Shown here: positions 42,490 through 55,375 of the stretch, one piece after another
How the letters are laid out: the number at the start of each line of letters is the position of its first letter
Numbering within the stretch: the first letter of the stretch is position 1
From: Stomoxys calcitrans
Taxonomy: Eukaryota; Arthropoda; Insecta; Diptera; Muscidae
Reading direction: 5' to 3'
Assembly (NCBI RefSeq): GCF_963082655.1
Contig: NC_081553.1
Span: 154,295,441-154,359,440, forward strand
Length of the DNA: 64,000 bases
Translations under genes and position numbers: made by a program
Notes under the pieces: generated by a model
Told to the model about the DNA's origin: nothing
Databases searched by the model: none
Seen by the model: only the letters and a program-made list of their open reading frames with translations

Positions 42490-45400
42490 GTGCTATTTGA
42501 GGTGCTACTGAACACCGAAAAGCCCTGTGTGGGTGGGTTATCCAGTTGGACTGGGCTCAAGGTGTGCGCCAGCGGAAAAGCACGGAACTCAAAAAGTACT
42601 TCAACAGCAGCAGCTAGTGAAGCCTTTAAGGAGGAGTCATCCACAACGCAAGTGTCCAATAACCTGAGAAAGAGTGGTTCCACTGCTAACTCACCTGCCC
42701 CTGGATGCGTACAGAAGCTCATCATGACAAGATCTAACAAATCTTGTGAGGATAAACTCTTGATGTAATCAGGAGACGAGGCTTACACAACAGTGGTGGA
42801 AGTTCTGAATCCTGACTTTGGTCCGGTTTCTACAGATAAATCTCCACCATTGTAAGGCCGCTTCGGCACTAAAGGTCCTCCTGATGACAAGTGGATTTGA
42901 CGTGGTTCTTATCCAGATATCATATGGGTGTGTGGAGGAATGGTTCGTGGACTAAGAATTCCGGGATTTAATCTACTTAAGGATACGGGGAATGGGAGAC
43001 ACAGAGTCTCTATTCTTACAATGAGTAAATGTTTTTCTTCTTCCGTCGCTAGGCACTGAAAATTTAAATAATAGTAGCCAGCCTTGAAATGAACAAGTCT
43101 CATTACTGGCTAGCTTACCTATATGGCGCACGATTCAGAGACGCCGCTTTCAAACCTTAAGTCGCTGGTTGAATCCACTTCTGTAGGGAAGTAGAGCCTC
43201 ATTGTAGGAAGTGATGCTAATGCACATCACCAGATATGGGGAAGTTCGGATGTTAACAAAAGGGGTGAGCTGCTTATCGAATATACAATATTATAAGTTG
43301 CAATCTGGGGATAAACAGATCTTTATTGCCAGGAACAGGCAGGAGGTACTACATATTACCTTTGTATCGAAAGATATAAGCGCAGGAATATGCGATTGGG
43401 AAGTAGTGGATGACCATAGCTCCCGTGATCATCGTTATATTCGTTTCAACTTTTGAGAAAATACTTCTACAGATGTGGTCCCTCGGCTAAACAGAATAAA
43501 GACGGATTGGGATACATTTCGGCACAAATTCTGCCAACTATCCCTTCTTGACAAAATAAGTGGAAACTGCGGAGGATATAGACGAAATGGTAAAGCGGAT
43601 CACTAAGGCCCTGAATGGATCGCTTCTGTCAGCATGTCCTAGTGCCAAGCCAAGGGCCAAACGGCGACCGCCATGGGGGATACCAGAGCTGGTTGTTCTA
43701 AGGAAGAACTGCAGGAAACTCTTCAACAGAGCAAAATACACAAGAGTACTACACGATTGGAACATCTATAAGGCTGAACTAAGAAAATATAGGGGCGAGC
43801 TGAAAAAGGCTCAGAACAAGTCCTGGGTAGAATTCTTCTGTCCTCCAGACCTATTACGGTGGGGTATATTAAGAAGTCAGAGATTGCATGGATAATGTTT
43901 AGTGAGGAAACACTAGAACTACTCGTTGATACACATTTCCCGAGAAATATGCCAATGGATAACGTGGCGCAAGAATAGATTGTCACTGGTCATTCATCCG
44001 AGGCTATTAGGGAAATTTAGTTGGAGCCGAAAATCCTTTAGGAGATAAAAAGTTTCGACTCCTTTAAGTCGTCTGGCCCTGATGATGTATTACCGGTTCA
44101 ATTACAATCTGTGTCTGATAGACTCGTTCCTTGGTTTAGGGAGATATATTCTGCTTGTATCAGCATGTCCTATATACCTGTGGGATGGAGGGACACGAAG
44201 GTCATTTTCATTCCAAAGGCATTAAAAACTTACCACACGAAGGCGAAAGATTCAGGTCATATTAGTCTGTCATCCTTTATGCTGAAAACTCTTGAGAGGT
44301 TAATAAAGAACGCCTATTGTGGCAGCAGCATGCCTATAGTAAAGGCAAATCTACTGAAACAGCCCTTCACGACCTAGTCGGCTACATAGAAGGTTCTCCT
44401 ACTCTCAAGGATTATACAATGGTAGCATTTCTTGACATTGAAGATGCTTTCAACAATGTAGAACCAAAGTCAATCATGAAGGAGTTGGAGTTTTTAGGCA
44501 ACAACTCTACCGTAAGAAAGTTTATCAATACCTTACTTATTAAAAGATGCGTTACGATAGGCTTGTGATCCGTGGATCTAAAAAGATGGGTCAGCAGAGG
44601 AATACCTCAAGGAGGTGTACTGTCTCCTCTACTTTGGCATGTAGCCATTAGCAATATATTACTGTCTCTGGAAGAAAAAAAAAAGTGTTGGCGTATGCTG
44701 ATGATGTGGCTACTGCGGTTAGGGGAAGCTTCCCAGATATACTTCAGGAGACTCTACGTGCAACAGCAAAGTAGGCTACTCAATGTGGTATAGGTGTAAA
44801 CCCGTACAAGATAGAAGTAGGTCTTTTCAGCAGGAGATACAGTTTGGGAGGAGAGAATGTTTCATTTACAGTAACGCCAAAATACCTGGGTGTTTTGCTG
44901 GACAGGAAGTTGAACTTCATTCCATCATTTTGGAAAGGGCAAGAAAGGCAACTCTTGCCCTATACACCTGCAAGAGGGCCATTGGCAAAAGGTGAGGATT
45001 TAGACCGCATGTCATGCATTGGGTATATACTGCAGTTGTCATACCGATAATGCTATATGGTGTTGTGGTCTTATGGATGGCGCTTCAAAAATCCACCTAC
45101 TGTTCAATACTCAACCGGATTCAAAGGATGGCTTGCTAGCGCTTCACTTCCGCACTGTGGACGACACCTTCTAATGCACTGAATTAAATGCTACATCTAA
45201 TGCCTCTGGATATTATGGTTAGACAAATTGCTGCAACCACTGCCGTGAGGATAACGGAATTTTCTCTTTGGTCATGTGGCGGGTATGCCTCTAGCGACAT
45301 GTAAGCTAAGTTTTCAGGACCAGGCCCGAAGGACAATGAATGATAGATTTTCACAAAGAGGGGCTGTGATCATTCCAAAACTATGTGGCCTAATCTATAC

Positions 45401-45735
45401 ATGAAGAGTTCTACCGCTTTGCTGTCATTGTCTAGAACAGACGTCTCAGTCATTGTGTCCATCATGACAGGTCTCTCTCCAATCGGAAATTATTCTGACA
45501 GACTTAAGGTTGTCAGCAACGACTTTGGCAGAAGCTGTGAGGACATCGAAGAAGAAAAGACTTTAGCACACCTTCTATGTGTGTGCCGCACTAGCAGTCA
45601 GAGGGGTTTTAAAGCGATCTGGATGGTTCAACGGTAGGAACTAGAAGGCATATTCCTTCTTCTGTTCCTGTGATATCACAATGGACGAAAACGTCTATGT
45701 GAGTCTGATAGCAGACTGCCACTTAAACCTTACCT
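42490..45735 (+). pseudogene. LINE (family B), long broken copy
   Basis: Same family as 7405-10200 reversed. Visible in order: end of ORF1 (42490-42768), endonuclease (about 43040-43460, ending DHRYIRFNF), linker (43560-43895; KPRAKRRPPWGIPELV, LRKNCRKLFNRAK), RT (44030-44800; SFKSSGPDDV, GWRDTKVIFIPKA, ISLSSFMLKTLERLI, VAFLDIEDAFNNV, GIPQGGVLSPLLW, then AYADDV near 44697 in a shifted frame), thumb, and a C-terminal zinc-finger-like region near 45530 (EEEKTLAHLLCVC). Ends GTGAGTCTGATAGCAGACTG then AACCTTACCTAACCT. RNase H is not visible. Many stops. Confidence 0.85.
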
Positions 45736-45769
45736 AACCTAAGCCAATGTGGATAAATTAAATATTGAA

Positions 45770-47300
45770 TTTTTCAAAGGCGCCTATAAAAGGGGAGATG
45801 CTCGTCCTTAATATGTCCGTATACGTATGACTTATACGGATTTCTGTGCGACTTCACGTTGACAGCAAAGGTGCTAATGCTGGAAGTGTGAGATAAGTTG
45901 GGAGGAGGTGTAGCTGGCAGAAATTTATAACCTGTGGAGACTGGTTGAAGCAGTTGTCGAGGTTGCTGGAATTTAAGATTCCTAGATGTTATGCTGTTGG
46001 TTTTTCTATCAGCAAAGTGGACATGCATGTCTTTGTGGGCGCAAGCAGCCTCCTCGCTTGCGCTCACACTTACCTCTCCCCAATAAGCAGTTGTGGCTTA
46101 TTGGGGATAGGTAAGTGTGAGCGGAATTAAAATGTGTTTGTAATGGGCAAGACAACCTGTGCCCTGGCACGGTATCACACAATACCAAAGCTAGAGTTGC
46201 AAACTGCTGCAATGGGGGTGCGAATGAAAGATGACATATGTAAAAACCATTTGTGTAGTGTCAATAATATTATCTTTTGGTCAGTTTCATTTACGGCGAT
46301 ACACTGGATTCTTTCAGATTACCGCAAATATAAGCAGTATTTGGCAAATCGTGTGGCTGAGATTTTATACAGCAGCAGCATCGAACAATAGAGGTGGTGC
46401 ACTGGCAGTGAGAACCCTGCAGACGAAAGCAGGCGCTCAAAAACCCCATCGGTTCACCAAGTTATTAGCGGAATTCTACCACAGAAAGTTCCTGCACATA
46501 AACGCAGTCACTGCTATGTGTGAAATCCGACAGAAATATTGGGTGCCATCAATGCGTCAAATACTCAACAGCATCCAGAGACAATGTTTAGCCTCCAAAA
46601 TTCGTCGAGCCAAGCAGCGTCAACCCCAAATGTCTGCCTAGCCAATGCAGACGGTGACACCATACGCGAGAGCTTTCATATACACTGGATTATTTTGGTC
46701 CAGTTAATGTTGCATTTCGCCGCTAACGTGAAAAAAGGAGGGTTGGACTTTTTACCTGCCTTACAACCCGTGAATCCAAGTGAAGGCGGCGTTTGGGAAC
46801 GGTTGGTAGTCAATAAAGAAGGCATTGTACATAATGTTGAAGGAGCAGGCCCCAAAGCTCGAAACGCTTCAATCTTTTCTAAATGAGCAGGAGAACATCA
46901 TCAATTCGAGACCCTTGACCAATTTACCCGTGACTCCAGAAGTCCCAGAAACATTGACCCCAAACCTTGGGTGCACCAATTTGACCCAAACTTCAGCACC
47001 GTATGACCCTAGATTGATGTGTCTTCGAAAGCAGTGGCGTGTGGTTCAGATCTTCGTGAATATCTTCCCGAACTGACAAGACGTGGGCTGTCTGCTTTTT
47101 ATTTGTGACCCAGATCATTCCAGAACCCAGTGGAAAATAGGACGTGTCATCAAGGTTCATCGCGGCAAGAATGGTGTAGCACGTTCAGCCGAAGTCCGAA
47201 GTGGGTCAGTTCACGGGAGTGGATATGTGGTTTGTGGCAACCCTGTAGAGGCTATAACCCATCTTTTTGCCAAATGCTGGCGTAACTGCAGCTAAAATCG
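45770..47300 (+). pseudogene. BEL/Pao pol fragment (RNase H to integrase)
   Basis: Broken frames in order: LEFKIPRCYAVGFSISKVDMHVFV (45960-46030), FVMGKTTCALARYHTIPKLELQ and DYRKYKQYLANRVAEIL (46130-46370, RNase H), RKFLHINAVTAMCEIRQKYW and MRQILNSIQRQC (46480-46590, integrase zinc-binding H2C2 region), integrase remnants with NPSEGGVWERL (46770-46800), NIINSRPLTNLP (46890-46930), and a C-terminal FICDPDHSRTQWKIGRVIKVHRGKNGVARSAEVR segment (47100-47200). No LTR was identified for this copy. Confidence 0.8.
46039..46122. repeat. Two adjacent hairpins inside the BEL RNase H
   Basis: 46062-46088 and 46096-46122 are 27-bp inverted arms (GCTCACACTTACCT...) with one mismatch and a 7-nt loop. Just upstream GCGCAAGC/GCTTGCGC (46040-46047/46056-46063) forms a shorter one. 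The hairpin replaces codons between MHVFV and FVMGKT. Confidence 0.8.
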
Positions 47301-47714
47301 AAAATGGATTAAATATCCCAAGCTATTGTTAAAACATCTTCATTTTGTTTATTGTTTTTAGGAATTGTTCAAGCAATTTTCATATAAATAGATCCTGCTG
47401 GCATATACTCATCCTTTCTCTTTGTGTTGCCAAATAAAATATGCAAGTTGAGATTTTAGTTTTTTTTTGTAATTTTAATTGTTTTTTTTTTGTTGTTAAA
47501 AACTTTTTAAAGTTTTAAATTGTAAATTTAGTTTATCTTTATTTGGTCTTAGCGAATAAACATTCAACCACCACACATCATTTAATTCAATTTACACACA
47601 CGCACACACCAAATGTATAACCATTTATTTAACAATAATAACACGCTTCAAATAAAACCAATAAATCTAGCACTTTTTCTTCATTTAAAAACACAACATT
47701 TATCCATCATCTTT
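47301..47714. other. No recognised gene
   Basis: AT-rich, T-run-rich sequence with CACACACGCACACACC at 47595-47610. Confidence 0.3.
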
Positions 47715-48455
47715 TATTTTGGATGGCCACCGGGTGTGATAGTGTCAAGTGTGCCAAAATACTTGGTCAGCTCTTCCCAAATTCTCCGCACATGCAACAA
47801 CAATTTGCCATCTGTCAGAATACCGCTCTTCAAACTGCGACGGACTGCCTCCTCAGTTCTCACGTGTACCACCTCCATCAGGAGACAATGTTCCTACCCG
47901 TGCAAAAACATGACTACATGCTGTCTAAGCAATTCCTTTTGGGCTGTCATCGCAAGTACCTTTTAAATAAGCATATTGTGGATAGGTATCCACCGCGCAA
48001 AAGCCTTAAGCTGCATCTTCATGTGAGGTACAGCTCTACAAGAGAGAATCTCTAGATGAGGGGGTCTAGACAACATTCATGCAAACACAGTAGAAGATGC
48101 TGGGAATAGCTACCGGGTGAATGTGGTCCATGGAGAAAGACCGCCTCCCGTTACACCTGAGGTAATTGGCCTCCCCGGGGAAACCAGAGTAGTGCTGGTT
48201 CAAAAACGATGCGCCTGATGCTGCCACCCCAGACTCCTACACAGACAAGGATTGATGTCAATGTGCAGAATGTGTGTCCAGATTGCGACTCTGGACCACA
48301 CGCCACACGTCACCTGTTTAACTGCCCAACCAGACCCACTCGGCTCAGACCCAAATCCCTCTGGACGCACACGCCTTAGTCGCAGAGTTCCTGGATTTGG
48401 ATATTTGACAGTGTTATGCAGACGAAAGATAGAACACAACACACTGCTACAATAA
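47715..48455 (+). pseudogene. Jockey-clade LINE C-terminal fragment
   Basis: Words typical of the Jockey RT C-terminus: ITKCAKILG-like start, KHDYMLSKQFLLGCHR (47900-47950), RYPPRKSLKLHLH, RPPPVTPE and LPGETRVVL (48145-48200), then the terminal zinc-finger-like CPDCDSGPH...TRHLFNCPTRPTRLRP (48270-48350). Frameshifts throughout. Confidence 0.75.
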
Positions 48456-48457
48456 CA

Positions 48458-48558
48458 ACGATATCCCTGATATTAGAAATTACATAGACTTCTATACGGA
48501 TGGTTCCAAATTAGACAACCAGGTGGGCTTAGGGGTGTACTTAAAAGATCAAGCCGGA
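48458..48558 (+). pseudogene. RNase H fragment of a LINE
   Basis: DISNYIDFYTDGSKLDNQVG, GVYLKDQAGEM: the start of an RNase H domain similar to 500-580. It is cut off at 48558. Confidence 0.7.
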
Positions 48559-49095
48559 GAAATGACGGTTTTTTTAAAAGGGGAAATGACTGATTATTCA
48601 CGCCAGTGAAATGTTGGATATTTTGAACCGCTGAAATGACAAGTGTTTCAAACCGATGAAATGAGCGGTTCTAAATTATAAGCCCCTTCCATATAAAAAT
48701 CACCGGCCATATGGACAATGGATAGTCAGTTAAGCTGGCAAAATATCGATGGCCATATCGATCGATCAAAACACATTTCGTCTATAGAGAGCGCAATTGG
48801 ACAAACATGACTCAAACTGACTTTATTAAATTTCTTTTTATTCGTCTGTGCATGGATATTGCTTCTATTAAAATCGATCTCCTATTTTTTACTTCTCATT
48901 TTCGTTTGAAATATAGGTGATGAGAGATTAACGAATGTATCGATATTCATTATTAGGAAAATCGAATGTTTGCCAACTCTAATAGTCAGGGGACCAGTCA
49001 CTGCTCACTGAAAACCGGTGACATCAGCAGTTTGGAACGTTCCTAAGCCCTGATGGGATCTACTGCTGGGATTATGTATACGAAATCAATTGCTG
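48559..49095. other. GAAATG-rich stretch and unassigned sequence
   Basis: Five GAAATG copies occur between 48559 and 48670, after which no feature is recognised. Confidence 0.35.
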
Positions 49096-49099
49096 AATA

Positions 49100-49671
49100 A
49101 AACGTATCGAGGTTGGTCACGCAACATAGTTTGCGGTGCGCCTTTTTTCACTCTCTTATTTTATCTGAGCCCTATACTGGCACGGCCAGGAAAAAAGTCC
49201 TGTTTGGGGGTGCTGGTACGACCTTTCAGATATTTAGCCCCAATGTGGATATCATATTGGCGCTTTACTCTCAAATATCTTTCATTTGAGCCTAATATTG
49301 CTATGGTCGGTAAATATGTCCGGTATCATACTCGTGCTCTAGTCTAAAAAACGTTTATTTGAGCCTAATATTGTCATTATTGGTTACTAAATTTCTGTTT
49401 TTGGGTTATTATAAACAAACTAAATCTGGCTTAGATCGCCCACCTATCTGCGAGATCTGACGTTTTTGAAAATAGGATAAGGATCTACTTCATTCTCTTG
49501 GTTTTGGTGGTGGATTGGAGTAGCCAAAACCTTTGCCCCGAAAGTGGATACCAAATTCATACTCTACTCCCACGTACTTAGCCCTGAAAAAATATGAGCA
49601 TCGTGCTCTACTCTCAAATTTCTTTCATTTGAGCCTCAATTGCCATTGGTTTAGGGAGAGTTTATAGGGTG
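49100..49671 (-). repeat. Helitron-like tandem-repeat fragment
   Basis: Units with CTTTCATTTGAGCC and GGTCGGTAAATATGTCC are the reverse complement of the tandem-unit core seen elsewhere. It is truncated by the BEL LTR start. Confidence 0.6.
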
Positions 49672-49941
49672 TGTTTAATTACTAATAGTATGATTTTATG
49701 TGCAGCTTCCAAACTTTTTAATCTTCATTAAAATTTGCTCATCACTTGGAATTTGCGAGTTATCAAATTCCAACGAATATCGAAATAAGCTCCACTTTGT
49801 AACAACTAGTTTCTCGTTACATTAGAATTACATTGTTCTCTTAGATTTTCGTTCACCAACAAGAAACCAATCCGCTTTTCAAAGGTAAAATATAGTTTTT
49901 CTCGAACAATATTTAAATAAGGAAGTGTTCCATTTATTATT

Positions 49942-50930
49942 TTTATACCCTCCACCATAGGATGGGGGTATACTTATTACCCCATAAAGTATATACATAT
50001 ATTCTTGATCGTCATGACATTTTAAGTCGATCCAGCCATGTCCGTCCGTCTGTCTGTCGAAATCACGCTAACTTGAAATTTTGCACAAATACTTCTTATA
50101 AGTGTAGGTCGGTTGGGATTGTAAATGGGCTATATCGGTCCACGTTTTTTTACAGCTGCCATATAAACCGATTTGGGATCTTGACTTCTTGAGCCGCTAC
50201 AGGGCACAATTCTTATCCGATTTAGCTGGAATTTTGCATGAAGGTATTTTATTATGACTTCCAACAACTGTACTGAGTATGGTTTAAATCGGTCCATAAC
50301 CTGATATAGCTGTCATATAAACCTATGTGGGGTCTTGACTTCTTGAGTGTATTGTTATGACTTCCAACAACTGTATTAAGAATGGTTCAAATCGGTCCAT
50401 AACCTGATAAAGCTGCTATATAAACCGATCTGGGGTCTTGACTTCTTGAGCTAGAGGCATGAGGTGTTTTGTTATAACTTTCAACAACTGCGCTAAGAAT
50501 AGTTCAAATCGGCATAGCCTGATATAGATGCCATATAAACCAAGGGCGCAAGTATTACCCGATTTGGCTGAAATTTTGTATAACGGCTTCTCTCATTTAA
50601 CATACGTGTCGAATATGGCATGAATCGATTTATAGCCTAATACAGCTCCCCCATAAACCGATCACCCTATTTTACTTCTTCAGCCCCTAAAGTGCGCAAT
50701 TCTTACTAGATTTCGCTGAAATTTTACACAATGACTTCTACTATGGTCTCCAATATTCAGTTCAATTATGGTCCAAAATGAACCATTACTTGATATTGTT
50801 CCAATGACATAGCAATTATTTTCTTTTATCCTTTGTTTGCCTAAAAAGAAGTACCGTGGCAAGAGCTCGACAAATCCTATCTATGGTGGAGGGTATATAA
50901 GATTCGGCCCGGCCGAACTTAGCACTTTTG
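49942..50930 (+). mobile_element. GGTGGGTAT-ended element, full length, in BEL LTR
   Basis: Runs from TTTTATACCCTCCACCATAG to GGAGGGTATATAAGATTCGG and CCCGGCCGAACTTAGCAC. Contains GTCCGTCCGTCTGTCTGTC and degenerate ~130-bp internal units (AGCTGCCATATAAACCGAT, GGTCTTGACTTCTTGAG). Non-coding. Confidence 0.75.
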
Positions 50931-51983
50931 CTTGTTTGAAATAGTAAAATCCTATTATTGGCCCGCAAACATTGGTCCAATCGAGCCGGATTGCTGTTTC
51001 CTAAAGACGATCTAATTTGGTTTTTTGTTTTTTCTAATTTGGTTTTTTGCCAAAAACAACATACATCAATAGTATCAACATTTTTATCATTAAGTTGCAA
51101 TTTCTTGTCAATAAAGGTGGGTACAGTCAAAAAGTGAGCGAGTGTATTTTTTTCCACTTAAAGAAATAAAAGTTCTAAATTTCTTTTCTATCGCTTGTCT
51201 TTCGACACCGTCGCCGCGCGTTTTTGTTGTTGTTGTTATGCTCTTCCAGAATAACTACATTTCATATTCTCTTTTTTTTCGGGAAAACTGAAATAATAAA
51301 TAGACGAAATCAGTGCAAGTGCAGTGACACTCTATTATTGCTGTTCGTGCCATTATTTCCTATTTGAGAATTATATTAATTTTGTTGTTAATGTTAATCC
51401 GAACTCCAGTATTTAAAAGAAAGAAAGAGGAAAAAACACCTTTTTGGCGTTTTTCTTTGGTGAAGAAATTTAGCGTTTTTTTTTTGCCTAAGAATTTTGG
51501 CGTTTTTTTTAGTCAAAAGACAAACACATATATTTATAAATAATAAATAAACGTAAATTTATTGGTCGTGGGCACCCAATACGCGGTACTATTTGAACAA
51601 TTTAGTGTTATTTCTATAAAGTAATAGTATAATTATTTTCCTGAAATATCTTTCCACTGACGATTTTAATATAATTTAAACTAATTTTAAAAGTTTTAAT
51701 TTTGTTGGCAATTTGCGTGCATTTTACAGTCCGTGCACCCCACATAAGGTGGTTCTTTTGAATGTAATTCGATTTTTTGGTGATTTTGTACGGTACAGTA
51801 AAGAAAAGAGCTCTGTATTTTTTAGTTAGATTTTTGTTCGAAAGTTAAGATTTTCGGAATTTTCATGCCAACTGCTCGTGTAAAAAGTGTGTTCTATGTC
51901 TGAACGTCAAAATCTTTCGATTTTAATAATCATTTCTAAGATTTGTTTGATTCTTTGAGGACTAAAGTTTTTTTTCCCTTAAA

Positions 51984-52600
51984 ATGTCGCTCACTCCATT
52001 GAGTGAGGTTTGAAAAATCTACAAAGGGCGATTAATGGTTGCATTTCGGCTATGGCGATTTATCTACCAACGATTGGTATCCCATATTGGTACTTCTCTG
52101 CATTCAGCGGTTGCCTAGTAATACAGTTTCATTATGGGAAAATACAGTGACCAATAAATCTGCGTTGTCTAATTGGAAAGATTTGGATCGTTTTCTTTCG
52201 GAAAGGATTCAAACTTTTACATGGGTTCGTGATATTCGTGGTATTGATATGTCAAAGAGACCTGAGAAGAAAGTTAGATTTCACTTTTCAAAACTTCCCA
52301 ACCTAAGTCCTCTTCAGCCTCTCCAAGCAAATTATGCGTTCTCTGTCCCAAGTTGGTTTTTCCCATGCCCTTGTGTCCAGGTTTATTAAGTTGACGATGG
52401 AAAATTGTTATTCTGTACTTCGTTGTTACAATTGTTTGGCTGTCGGACATGAGACAAAAAAAATGTGTTAGTAAACACAGTTGTGGGAGATGTAACAAGC
52501 GCCATCATACACGGGAAGTATCTAACGTTAGAAATTTCAAAAGGCATGTGAATCCCTCACAATATGGTTTAAGCCTTGCTACTTCTTCATAATCGTCCCC
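51984..52600 (+). pseudogene. BEL gag remnant
   Basis: From an ATG at 51984 (MSLTPLSEV), then LPSNTVSLWENTVTNKSALSNW and DLDRFLSERI (52085-52210) and a CCHC zinc-knuckle remnant (CYNCLAVGHETKKM, HSCGRCNKRHHT, 52405-52515). Frameshifted and stopped. Confidence 0.72.
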
Positions 52601-52879
52601 CCGTGCTAATTCCAACCTACCATCCACCTCTTCAGGTATAACGTCTGGTCCTTTTAGTAGGCAAGTGTTTCATGTCTCCCAAAATAAGAATGTGCTATTA
52701 GAGGCAATAGTGAATGTACCACGGCATCACATATCCTGTTCGTGCTCTCATTGACCCCCATCGGAAGCGTCATTCATTTCGAAAATGTAGTTATACTCAG
52801 GCTATAATATCTGGTGTTAATCCGACTGTTTCTACGACATTAAGGAAAGAATGCTTATAGGGTATTGGTTCTCCTATCT

Positions 52880-54270
52880 AGGATTCTTTGGGATTGCAGT
52901 TTACGGCGTTAGTTGTTCAGAGCATATATGGAGATTTGCCCTTCTTTTTCGTTAGTGCTGATTTCGCCTCCCGTTTGCCAAATATTCGTTTGGCAGATTC
53001 GCAGTTGTTCGGCTGTAGGCCGGTAGATATGCTGATAAAATCAGATCTTTACCCCAGAATAATATTATAGGGAACTCAGATGAATGTTATGGGTTCATTG
53101 GTAGCACAGAATACCGTTCTCGGTGGTTACTTACAGATCCAGTTCCAGTTTCTGATTTAAGAGTATATACGACTCTAATTTCTTATTCTGGGGAGGACAA
53201 GGATACACTTGGCAAGACTCTTTTACGTTTCTGGGAGTTGAAGGAGCTTGTGAGGATAATTGCAAATCTTCCACTGTACGGGGTTCTGATGGTAGATATA
53301 TTATCACTCTCCCTATTTGGCCCGAGTATTTAGTCAAGATGTTTTGGCATATTCTAGATCAAAATGTTTACGACAATTTCTATGCAACGAGGATTCCCTT
53401 CGTCAGATTAGAGTTAGTTCCGACCTCACTCTTCTTCAGAGTATACAGTTTCGGGAATCTCCTAACCAACCTATCCGGGATAATGAACTTCACACCATTA
53501 CTTTCGGTGTTAAGTGTGCTCCGTTCTATGGCAATACGGACTTTGCTGCAATTGGCTTAGGATGCAGAAATGGAATTTTCACTTGTTGCACACATCATTA
53601 GGAGATGTATGTACGTTGATGATGTCTTGGCGGGTTATCACGACTTATAAACTGCCCAAATTTCACGCGATCAATTAATTCAGGCAATGTCATCCGCCAA
53701 GTTTGAATTAAGAAAGTGGACTTCTAACGACCGTTCGATATTACAGAGTTGATTTATATGATACAAAGCATCTTTCTTTCGTGGAAGCCAGTATTTCTAA
53801 GCCTTAAGGTATTTGATGGAATGCTCAGCCCGACTTGTTTTACTTTTGCGTTGATCCCCTCATTTGAAAATCGAATTACACGAAGCGGGAAGTTCTATCT
53901 ACTATTGCAAAATTGTTCGATCCTGTAGGATAGTTAGCACCTGGAATAGTTGTAGGTAAGATTATAATGCAACGCATCTGGCAGGACAAGTTTGATTGGA
54001 ATGATTCTCTTCCATCTACAACGGCAAGTAAAAAGTATAAGTTTGTGGAGATATACGAAGATGTGAATTCTATTACCATCTCCCGATGGGTGAAGTACAC
54101 ACCAGATTGTCAAGCTGAACTTCATGTTTTTTCAGATGCCTCGGTTAAGGCGGGGGTGATATACATTCGTTTTGTCACTCCGAATGGAGAATTTCATACT
54201 TATTTACTCTCATGTAGGACAAAAGTGGCTCCACTGAAATCAGTTTCCTTACATCTGGTGGTTTAGTCCT
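52880..54270 (+). pseudogene. BEL protease/RT remnant
   Basis: RLPNIRLADSQLFGCRPVDMLI (52970-53035), AQNTVLGG, LYPARVF..-type RT fingers, then CMYVDDVLAGYHDL (53605-53650, the YVDD RT catalytic motif of BEL/Pao), AMSSAKFELRKWTSNDRSIL, and MQRIWQDKFDWNDSLP...RWVKYTPDCQAELHVFSDAS (53967-54140). The YVDD motif remains but the frame is broken. Confidence 0.78.
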
Positions 54271-54779
54271 AAATGACTATGTTGGGATAGTTCACGGTGG
54301 AATATTGCGGACTTATCGTCTCTAGAGACGGATTTGGAAATGCTTGTTGTAAAGAGTCATTTTCTTTTTCCAACAATATGACACTGTGCTAAAAAGAAAT
54401 TCGTCTTGGCACAAAGGGATTCTCGTCGTGAGATATATCTTTCTATAATACACATCCTGCTCATGGGGGGAAGCACCATTTCGAGAATAAAGCTCTTACG
54501 AGTTCGAAGATTAATATGGCTCAATAACGTTTCGCTCTCATAGCTCAAAAACTGCACTATCCGGAAGAGTATCATTGCCTTTTAAATAAAAGACCGTTGA
54601 GTTCTTCCAATTCTATTTTGCCCTAAACCCCATTTTATCGCTTAGACTGGTGTCATGTCTTTCATATTCAGGTTTACACAGCTGTTATTAAATCAAATTC
54701 ACATCATATCTATTCACTGACAAATTCAACTGATGTTGCGCATGGTTCGCAGAAGGTATTAGGTTCCTCGCCTCACAAC

Positions 54780-54984
54780 CTTGATTCGCACCACGATTAG
54801 TCGGTGCATTCGTTGCACTTTATACAAGCAACAAGTGTGTAGGCAAATCATGGCTGCTCTCCCTCCGGAGAGAACTACGTTCAACAGACCTTTCACTGCA
54901 GCAGGTGTAGATTTTGCGGGTCCTATTGAAGTTAAATCATTCTCTGGCCGATACTACAAAATAAAATCAAGAATAACATATGAG
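54780..54984 (+). pseudogene. BEL integrase, N-terminal part
   Basis: IRTTISRCIRCTLYKQQVCRQ (zinc-binding region), MAALPPERTTFNRPFTAAGVDFAGPIEVK and RYYKIKS: the start of the catalytic core with its first Asp (VDFAGP). Interrupted at 54984 by a LINE fragment. Confidence 0.75.
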
Positions 54985-55320
54985 AGAGAAGGCGTTAATC
55001 TCCTTCTTGCAGTGTAAGAAGGAGATTAACGCCTTCTCTGAGGTTGGCAAATCCGCATCGTTTGGGTCCCGGGCCATAAGGAGTAAGGACAGACGATTCG
55101 GCGGTGAAGGCCAGAGGACTGCCGTCAATAAACCCCAAGCCTTTCGGGTTGACGCAGTCCGAAGTAAGGGAGTGGGCGACGAATGCGCATGCAACATTGT
55201 GGAACAGCGAAACGGTCCGTAGGACTGCGAAAATCCTATAGGGAAATCAAGATCGTGAGAACTCGAGGCTATTATTGAAAGGAAGTAAGAAGGAGGTCAG
55301 TATTGCTCTTGTTATCATAC
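54985..55320 (+). pseudogene. LINE (family A) RNase H and C-terminal fragment
   Basis: EGVNLLLAV / ALISFLQCKKEINAFSE start, ASFGSRAIRSK, VKARGLPS-like, then RTAKILYGKS and IERK: matches 6510-6680 and 16425-16627. The first 15 bp and the sequence at 55014-55030 form an inverted AGAAGGAGATTAACGCCTTC pair. Confidence 0.7.
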
Positions 55321-55375
55321 CAGGAATAGCATGTCTGAGTTTGGTATCCTTGCAAAATAAATAAGACTTTGCAGG

